A DNA stretch of 5,467 nucleotides, taken from positions 1-5,467 of the forward strand of contig DATLQX010000002.1 of NCBI GenBank assembly GCA_035534995.1, written 5' to 3'. Under the pieces are notes generated by a model. The model saw only the letters and a list, made by a program, of their open reading frames with translations. It made no database searches and was not told where the DNA came from. The DNA is from JANWHV01 sp035534995. GTDB taxonomy: Bacteria; Chloroflexota; UBA5177; JANWHV01. The number at the start of each line of letters is the position of its first letter. Position 1 is the stretch's first letter. Positions 1 through 5,467 of this stretch are shown piece by piece. Position numbers and translations under genes: made by a program.

Positions 1-277
1 GGTCGCTCAGCAGTTCCACATGCTGGACGTACCAGGCGAGATTGTTCGTTCCCTGGGGAATGACGGTCTGGGAGGTCAGCGTACTGAGCACGCTGGTGGT
101 GCGGAGACTGGGATCCACCGGCTCCGCCCCGGCCGGGATCGGATCCGAGATTTCCAGGTAATAGAGATCTTGCGGGGCGGTGACGGTCAGCACCACCCTC
201 AGATCGGAGCCCGATTGACCGTGGCTGTTCCCCACCGCCTCGTAGCGGCGGCTCACCTGAATGTTGTGGCTGAGTGG
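1..277 (-). other. C-terminal MG (receptor-binding-like, bMG10) domain, truncated by the window
   Basis: From residue 1731 the sequence reads LSHNIQVSRRYEA, then VVLTVTAPQDLYYLEI and SDPIPAGAEPVDPSL (DPIPAGAE at 122-145). This matches the family's 'R-x-Y', 'V-x-L-x-V-x-A-P' and 'D-x-L/I-P-A-G-x-E' landmarks of the last domain. The frame runs off the left edge after HVELLSD, so the final strands and the stop codon are not visible. Confidence 0.75.
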
Positions 278-3200
278 GGGCGAGGTGGTGATCGGGGCGT
301 AGGTGCGCAGGAGCATACTGTAAAACAAGCTCCCACTGCCCCGTTGTTGGATCACGACCTTGTTCGTGGCGGCCAGGGCGGAGATCGGGACGGTCACGGT
401 CTGGCTCTGGCCACTGTTGGCGCTGCTGATGGTCCCGGAACCGACAGTCTTCCCATTCACTTGCACGCTGTAAGCGCCGGTCCCGGCTACCGGCTGCGCC
501 TTCAGCGCGTAGTCCACCAGGGCGCGCAGGGCCAGGGCCGTGCTCTGAGTGCTGTCCCAGGCACCGTTGGATCGGCGGGCCATCAGCCAGCGGGCCGCGC
601 CCTGGGTCAGGACGCCGCGGGGATCGAGCTGGACCAGGGCATCGAGGATGATCGCGGTCGCGGTGGTGTCGTTCTCCATCATCTGCCAATCGGGTGAGGG
701 GTCGCTCCAATGAGCCTGGTTATCGAACTCCTGCACCGCCCCCTTGATGCTGGTGAGCAGGTCCGCGACCCTGGAATCGGTGGCGCCGTTGACCTGGGCA
801 ATGGCCAGGGCCAGATAGGCGCGGGCGAAGGGAAGCATGTTCTGGCGATGGGGATAGAGGCTGCCGACTAGGCCGCTATCGGGCTTACCGGCGCGGGCCA
901 GCACGTAGGCGGCATAGGCTTGCATGTCGTAGGTAAAGGTCGAACCGTTCAGATAGCCATTGAAGTTGCCGTCGTTGGCGCTGTTCTGAGTAGGATTGAG
1001 GGCCCACTTGTGCAGGTTGGTCAGCGCGTTGTTCAGCACATGGCTGTCTACCGTGTAGCCCTGTGAACGGGCGAGGAGGAGGCCGTCGATCACCCAGGCC
1101 GTGAGATAGGGGATGCTGTTATCCTCCATGGGCCACCAGCCCCAGCCGTTGTCGCTGTTCTGGTAGCCATAGAGGCGCTGGAGGGCGGTCGAGACGGTGG
1201 CCGGCACCCCGGCCGCCAGCCCGGCGCTGACCCCGCTGACCGCGCGGGGGAGCCGGAGCGCCTCGATCAGACCGGAGAACCGGCTGGTGGTCGATTCCGA
1301 GTTATCGTACTGGTAGTTCGCCAGATAGGAGGCGGCGCCCTCCAGGCCGGAGACCAGCGAGGGCGTGAGGGTGATCGCCAGACTGCCCTCGGTGGACACG
1401 GCGTCGGCGGGAACGGTGACCGTTTGGCTGACCGAGCCGTGGAAGATGCCGCTGGCGGCGGCGACCGTCGGTAAGTTATTCGCCTGCACGGGGAGGCTGA
1501 CCAGCAGGCGATCGCCGAGCGTGGGATCGGTGGTGGACTGGGCGCTGAACAGGTAGGACTGGCTGCCCACCGTCCCGGCCTGAATCGGCCATTGCACCAG
1601 GCGAGAATCGCCAGGCGGGACATCGACCGTGCTTTGGTAGTCGCCCACGGCAGCTCCATTGGTGGTGTGCAGGCTCACGCGCACATGTTGGCTGACGCTG
1701 GTGAGATTGTTGACCACCGCGCCGCTTGCCGCCGTGTCGCCCACGGTGAGAAAATTGGGGAGCGCGGACTCCAGCAACAGATCCTTACTGCTGATCAGAT
1801 CGACGCTGTTCTGCCCTACCAGGGTGCCGGTGGTGCCGCCCAGCGCGGTAAGGGTCCAGGTGGTCAGATTATCGGGGAGCTTGATCGTCACCGAGGCGTT
1901 CCCATTGGCATCGGTCACCACCGAGGGATTCCAGTAGGCGGTATCGGGGAAGTTCTGCCGGGCTGGTCCCTGCCCGCCGCCCCCGCCGCCGCCCTTGGAC
2001 CCCACCTTTTGGTTGAGGTTCAGGCGGTCAATGTATTGGTTGAGGGTGGCGCTGGTCATGACGCCCAGGTCGCGGCTCGAATAGAAGGTATCCATCAGGC
2101 TGGGTGTCGTGCCGGCGGCCAGGGCCAGGACCGCTTTATCGACCAGCGAGACCGCCAACTGCGCTTGCACTCCCTGCCCTTTGGCATTGGTGGTGCGGAT
2201 CGTATAGGTGACACTCTGACCAGGCTGGGCCTTGGGGACCGAGGGGTGGATCGCCACATGCAAGCTCTGGCCGGAGGTATCCACCGGCAGGGCCACGTAG
2301 CCCATGCGCCAGACTGGGATCCCGTTGGTGTCCGTCCCCGGCCCCTTGACCACGGTGACGCTGACGTAGACATCGGGCGCGTAGTAGCCCAGAATGGGGA
2401 CCGTCACCTCGGAGCTATTGCTGGGGAGGGTGACTACCTGATGGGTAAGGACGCTCCCCCGTTCCACCGTGACCAGGGCGGTCATCCCCGCCGCCGGCGC
2501 GGTTACCAGGATGTGGGCCACGTCCCCCGGCTTATAGGTGCTCTTATCGGCCACCAGGCGGATCCGGTCGTTGTTCTGGGGTTGCCAGGGGATATAGGAC
2601 TCGCCGGCGGAGACTACCCAGAGCGAGGTGGAGGTGGTCGCCTTCCGTCCGGCCCCATCGAAGGCGCCGGCCACGATGCGATACTCACCGCCGCCGGGGG
2701 GAGTGTAGCTGAAGACAGCCCGGCCCTGGGCATCGGTATGGGCGACGATCGTGGTCAGCAGGGTGTCCTTGTGGCGATCTTGCCAGTAGGAGAAGCCGTT
2801 GCTGTCCAGGACGTAGCTGCTGAGCCAGACGCGCTTGTAGACCTGGGCGGTCACCCGCACCCCGCCAACCGTGTGCATGCCGTCATCGGCCACGGTCACC
2901 AGGCGGATGGGCGCGGGCTTCCCGGCCACGCTCACGTAATTGGCGGGGCGGATCCCCACGTAGAAGGCGGCTTTATGCACGACCACCTGCGTGTTCTCCG
3001 ACACCTGCTGGGCGTCGGGACCGGTCAGGGTCGCTTCCAGGGTGTATTGTTGGCTCAGTTGATTGTGGCTGATGTCGGCGGGGACCGTGAAATGGAAATC
3101 ACCGTGGCTGTCGGTGGCCCCCGATCCCTGGGTCGTCTGCTGGCCGTAGGAGGTCTGCTGCTGGGTCGCCGCGTAATCTTCGTCCACGAAGGCATAATCG

Positions 3201-5467
3201 GGGAAGAGGGGGCTGCTGAAAGTGAAGTCGTTCTGGGTCAGATTCCACTGTACGGCGGCATGGGTCAGGGGGGCGCCAAAATAGTAGTGAGACCGGACCT
3301 GCACCCCGATCTTGTCGCCCTGAATGTAGTTGGCGTTGGCCCCCCGGTCGCTGATCACGCTCACCGCGTAGCTCGGTTTCTTGTACTGCGCCACCAGGAA
3401 CGAGCCGGATACGTTGCTCACCCCGATCCCGGCGTTGATCTGGTAGGTGCCCACCGAGGCAGCGGGGCTGAGCGGTATCTTGCCGTCGAACGATCCGAAT
3501 GGGCCCACGGTCAAGCGTTGGTTATAGATCATGTTTTGGCGCGCGTCCATGATTTGCACCTGTACCGGGGTGCCGGGGGCGACGGCGGCATAGCGGCCAT
3601 CGTTGTCGCGGCGCGTGATGCCCTTGAAGTCTACCGTCTGGCCGGGGCGATAGATAGGGCGCTCGGTGGTCACATAGAGGCGGATAGGCGCCATATAGAG
3701 GGTCGAGGGAAGATTATAGTCCCAGGGGCCGATCCCGTTGTTCCAATTCAGGTCGGCGGCTGAGACATCGGTCCCGTGGCTAAGTTGCGCTTGCAGGCTG
3801 AGCTGCGACAGGGCGGTCTGGCTGGGGAGGCCATGCACGGTGGCCTGGAAGATACCCTGGGGGTTGGTGGCACCGCTGGCCCAGACGCGCTGCTTGCGAT
3901 CGATGATCTGGACTGTCTCACCGCCCACCGGCTTCCCCGTCTTGAGGTCGGTCGCCCAGACGAATGCCTGTTGCTGGCCGATCTTCAGGGTGACGGCGGT
4001 TCGGGTGATCAGAACTAACAGGTGATCGCTCGCCGTGCCGCCCACGGCGTTCACCAGATAGTAGCCGGGGCCTGCCGGCCGGCCATTCACGGTAAGGGCT
4101 TGCGTGAGAGCGCGCGTCTGGTTGAGCGGGGCGCTGGAGGGGATCGACCATTGGGCGACCAGCGGCGCTCCGGCGGGCGGAGTGCCCGGCCAGTTGTTGG
4201 GCGGGTTGTCCATCAGGTGGAGGAACTGGCCGGCGGTCAAGCGGTTCAGGGTCACATTGACCGAGGCCACGTTGACCACGTTGGCATGAAGGTTGGCGCC
4301 GAGGTAGGCATCATAGACGGCGCCCTGGCCCTGGCTCACCAGGGAGATGCTGGGGGTGGCCGGTTGGGTGGTAAAGGTCAGCCGATAGGGAGCGGGAAGG
4401 GCCTGCCCGGCGGTGCCGAGCGGCCGATTGTTGATCGTCAGGGTATAGGTGGTGGAGGGCTTGAAATCGCCGCTCACGGTCAGCATCGTCCCGGCGTCAT
4501 TGAGATAGGCGTATTGATAGTCCGGCTTGGGACTGAGCGAGATGGCCTTCTGGAACCGGCTCTGGCTGACCGGGACGGAGAAGTTGACCGCGATCCCAGG
4601 GTTGGCATTGACGTTGGTTTGCCCATTGGCCGGGGTCGTGCCGGCAACGCTCAGGGCTCCGGTCACCTGGTAAGTCCAGGTATACGGAGCGGCCATGGGG
4701 ATTGGTCCGGTCGTGCCGCGCACTCCCGCCGCCACCGTGGCCTGCATCGAGGCGCCCAGGGGGAGCAGGTGCGCCGGGTGAAAGGTCATCACCGTGTTGG
4801 GGATCGGCGGGGGAGGCGGGCCGCCACTGGGGCCCCCATTGGCGCCCGGCGGCACCACGGCCCCAGCCCCGTTTGGTTGGGTGGCGATCAGCTTATCGCT
4901 CCAACTGAAGGTACCGGCGACCAGGACGCCGTTGGCGCGCAGGCTGAAGGCGCCCTGGGCCGAGGCCCGTTGCACCGGCACGTTGAAGATCACCTGCACC
5001 AGATCCTGGGGCAGGGAGAATTGAGTGCCGGCCACCGGCGCCACCGTGCTCACGGCCGGGCTCATGGTGGTGAAGGTAAAGGAGTAGGGGCCGGGGAGGC
5101 GCGCGCCGTCCTGAGCGGAAAAGCCATCCGACACGGTGACCTGGTAGCGGGTGCCCAGGGCCAGCCCCTGGGTCAATTGGTAGACCCAGGTCGCGGTGGT
5201 AATCCACTCGCCGTGACCAGGCACCCGTGGAAAGATCTGGGCCGGTACATGGGCGTTCGCCACCCCGACGTCATTGAGGGTGACCACCGGACGGTCGAAG
5301 GTGATCGAGATCAGGGCTTTCCCAGGCACGTCCGTGGCGCCCAGGGATGGGGTGGTCGAGAGGATCCGTAAAGCGGAGGACGAAGCGGCATGGCTGCCGC
5401 CGGCGGTGACGGCGGCACCGGCAATGAACGCGAGGCAGAGGAGAACGCGGGTGAGCGCGGCGAGCGG
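1..5467 (-). CDS. Alpha-2-macroglobulin family protein, exported, thioester-less; partial at both ends
   Basis: One uninterrupted minus-strand frame (first full codon 5465-5467) covers the window. The product is a giant secreted protein of the bacterial A2M family, whose members are thought to entrap attacking proteases at the cell surface after cleavage of a bait region. Residues below are counted from the right edge. Visible in order: signal peptide (1-27), three Ig-like domains (33-367), MG domains including FVWATDLKTGKPV near 504, TERPIYRPGQ at 601-610, YYFGAP at 728-733 and STYKPGD near 978, VDKAVLAL at 1109-1116, Gly-rich bait (1152-1172), DTAYWNP at 1175-1181, LPDNLTTW at 1197-1204, helical thioester-type domain (1375-1655) and a C-terminal MG domain with DPIPAG at 1775-1780. 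The thioester Cys and Gln are replaced (N1389, S1392). No start codon lies in the first in-window codons, so the start is just outside; by comparison with the family roughly 100 C-terminal residues are missing. Family assignment is firm; the molecular target is unknown. Confidence 0.95.
278..502 (-). other. Beta-rich linker domain between TED and C-terminal MG domain
   Basis: Residues about 1656-1730 hold alternating strands, with YSVQVNGKTVGSGTI, then TVTVPISAL and finally VVIQQRGSGSLFYSMLLRTY. The latter resembles the family's 'G-x-G-x-L-Y-Y-S' strand after the TED. It corresponds to the CUB-like or bMG9-type position in bacterial A2M. Boundaries are approximate. Confidence 0.5.
503..1345 (-). 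other. Thioester-type alpha-helical domain (TED) lacking the thioester
   Basis: Residues 1375-1655, about 280 residues, close to the usual TED size. It starts with LEGAASYLANYQYDNSEST, contains LQRLYGYQNSDNGWGWWP (NGWGWWP at 1130-1150), a run of Ala/Leu-rich helices (for example YDMQAYAAYVLARAG and ARAYLALAIAQVNG), and ends with GAWDSTQSTALALRAL (GAWDSTQS at 542-565). These are the alpha/alpha-toroid landmarks of the domain that carries the thioester in complement C3 and A2M. The fold looks intact although the reactive pair is gone. Confidence 0.8.
1277..1315 (-). other. Degenerate thioester site, YQYDNSESTTSRF
   Basis: Thioester-bearing bacterial members have a Y-P-Y-G-C-x-E-Q-T-x-S-R-F type motif here. 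This protein keeps both tyrosines, the Glu, and T-x-S-R-F but has Asn (1301-1303) for the Cys and Ser (1292-1294) for the Gln, plus Gln for Pro and Asp for Gly. No internal Cys-Gln thioester can form. Alignment across the site needs no gap, so this is substitution and not deletion. Confidence 0.85.
1856..1945 (-). other. Conserved post-bait segment (DTAYWNP ... LPDNLTTW)
   Basis: Residues 1175-1204 carry two of the most recognisable A2M signatures: DTAYWNPSVVTDANG and LPDNLTTW. They open the MG7-type strand set that links the bait to the thioester domain. Their near-perfect preservation shows that the fold is under selection and argues against the gene being a decayed copy. Confidence 0.85.
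1952..2014 (-). other. Putative bait region, short and glycine-rich
   Basis: Residues 1152-1172 lie exactly where the bait region sits in the family, after the MG6-type segment and before DTAYWNP. The stretch has seven consecutive glycines (1159-1165) flanked by Lys and Arg (K1154, K1158, R1170). It is about 20 residues, short compared with animal baits, and should be disordered and easy to cleave. The position is seen; the bait role is inferred from family layout. Confidence 0.6.
2018..4342 (-). other. Macroglobulin (MG) domain body of the A2M protein
   Basis: Residues about 376-1150 form the beta-sandwich ring that holds the bait in this family. Recognisable pieces are GPGYYLVNAV and FVWATDLKTGKPV (W504) with a following NPQGIF turn, the hallmark TERPIYRPGQT (3635-3667), the segment QYKKPSYAVSV with SHYYFGAPL (YYFG at 3275-3286), YKPGD (2522-2536), and VSLVDKAVLALA around 2117-2149 followed by DTFYSSRDLGVMT. 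Each matches bacterial A2M landmarks in the expected order. Individual MG boundaries cannot be fixed by eye. Confidence 0.8.
4367..4654 (-). other. N-terminal Ig-like domain 3 (SbsA/Big_5-like)
   Basis: Residues 272-367. This is the clearest of the three copies: GTTPANGQTNVNANPGIAV leads to NFSVPVS, then LTVSGDFKPSTTYTLTI and the closing strand LTFTTQP. The shared features with domains 1 and 2 (opening Pro-x-x-Gly turn, F-x-x-P-V strand end, 'L-x-x-x-T-x-Y-x-x-x-I/V' strand, closing F-T-F-T-T) show a tandem array of diverged copies. Confidence 0.7.
4661..5053 (-). other. N-terminal Ig-like domain 2 with Gly/Pro-rich insert
   Basis: Residues 139-269. It repeats the plan of the first domain (STVAPVAGTQF, then VIFNVPV, then LLPLGASMQATV, then YTWTYQV). 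It carries an extra low-complexity loop at about residues 200-223, rich in Gly, Pro and Asn and ending in five prolines at 217-221 (4805-4819). The loop interrupts the domain between two predicted strands and is likely flexible and exposed. Confidence 0.6.
5066..5371 (-). other. N-terminal Ig-like domain 1 (SbsA/Big_5-like)
   Basis: Residues 33-134. The pattern is that of bacterial Ig-like domains found at the front of many A2M proteins: it opens with STTPSLGATDVPGKALISIT, a phrase typical of the 'P-x-x-G-x-x-x-V' start followed by a strand ending in FDRPV. A strand with LALGTRYQVTV follows, and the domain closes with YSFTFTT. The role is probably to space the MG body from the cell surface. 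The exact family label is inferred from the pattern and was not searched. Confidence 0.65.
5387..5467 (-). other. Signal peptide (N-terminal residues cut off by the window edge)
   Basis: Residues 1-27 read as an Arg followed by a hydrophobic core (RVLLCLAFIAGAAVTAG) and end in S-H-A before ASSS. This fits a Sec-type signal peptide with signal peptidase I cleavage after A27. The only cysteine of the window, C11, sits inside the hydrophobic core at VLLC and is not in a lipobox position, so lipoprotein processing is unlikely. The start codon and probably a few charged residues lie beyond the right edge. Confidence 0.8.

Noticed and set aside
20..697. A 225-codon plus-strand open frame
   Set aside because: Again in the codon-aligned antisense register. 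It ends at the complement of a TCA Ser codon (695-697) and overlaps the well-conserved TED and C-terminal MG domains of the minus-strand gene.
1277..1315. Possibility that the altered thioester site marks a pseudogene
   Set aside because: The frame is open over the whole window with no frameshift or stop, codon bias is uniform, and flanking signatures before and after the site are intact. This is loss of one activity and not gene decay.
1267..1659. Short minus-strand frames at 1267-1659, 2095-2373, 3918-4151 and 4893-5207
   Set aside because: They lie out of frame within the A2M gene, their Pro/Arg/Ser-rich translations are typical of frame-shifted GC-rich coding sequence, and the true frame through each place carries recognisable family motifs.
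1592..3763. A 723-codon plus-strand open frame, far longer than chance would suggest
   Set aside because: Its codons are the exact reverse complements of the codons of the A2M gene. Antisense stops in that register need TTA, CTA or TCA in the real gene, and I find only about seven of these in roughly 1822 codons (for example TCA at 3761-3763 ends this frame). The translation is Gly/His/Arg/Asp-rich with no recognisable domain.
4070..4090. Short GC-rich palindrome around ccggccggcc as a possible terminator or regulatory site
   Set aside because: It lies inside the coding frame, encodes NGRPAGPG in a conserved MG segment, lacks a following T-run, and such palindromes are expected in GC-rich coding DNA.
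4022..5371. A 449-codon plus-strand open frame
   Set aside because: Same antisense register as the 1592-3763 frame. It is bounded by two rare TTA Leu codons of the true gene (4016-4018 and 5369-5371), and its low-complexity Gly/His/Arg product has no family features.

Overview
The whole window is one gene read on the minus strand. A single reading frame without a stop codon crosses all 5467 bases (about 1822 codons) and is open at both ends: the start codon lies a little beyond the right edge and the stop codon beyond the left edge. It encodes a very large exported protein of the bacterial alpha-2-macroglobulin (A2M) family. Recognition rests on a chain of family landmarks in the right order: a signal peptide, Ig-like N-terminal domains, macroglobulin (MG) domains with the TERPIYRPGQ motif, VSLVDKAVLAL, the DTAYWNPSVVTDANG and LPDNLTTW segments, a thioester-type helical domain with NGWGWWP and GAWDSTQST, and a C-terminal MG domain with SDPIPAGAEPV.

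Layout from the N-terminus (right edge) to the left: export signal (about 5387-5467); three tandem Ig-like domains (about 5371 down to 4367), the second with a Gly/Pro-rich insert; the MG-domain body (about 4342 down to 2018); a short Gly-rich bait-like segment (1952-2014); the segment that leads into the thioester domain (1856-1945); the helical thioester-type domain (503-1345); a beta-rich linker domain (278-502); and a truncated C-terminal MG domain (1-277).

The most notable point is that the thioester site is dead. Where active members have Y-P-Y-G-C-x-E-Q-T-x-S-R-F, this protein reads YQYDNSESTTSRF, so the reactive Cys is Asn and the partner Gln is Ser. The flanking residues and the rest of the domain are kept. 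The mature part visible here has no cysteine at all. The protein therefore cannot trap proteases covalently through a thioester. It resembles the thioester-less YfaS-type branch in that respect, though that similarity is functional and not shown to be by descent.

Organism: a GC-rich bacterium (roughly 60-65% G+C by eye, with third codon positions mostly G or C). A2M proteins with stacked N-terminal Ig-like domains and a Gly-rich bait are familiar from Chloroflexota and some other environmental phyla. I regard Chloroflexota as plausible but unproven. No RNA gene, mobile element, CRISPR array, promoter or terminator is visible, and no intergenic sequence is present. The long plus-strand frames are antisense shadows caused by codon bias.
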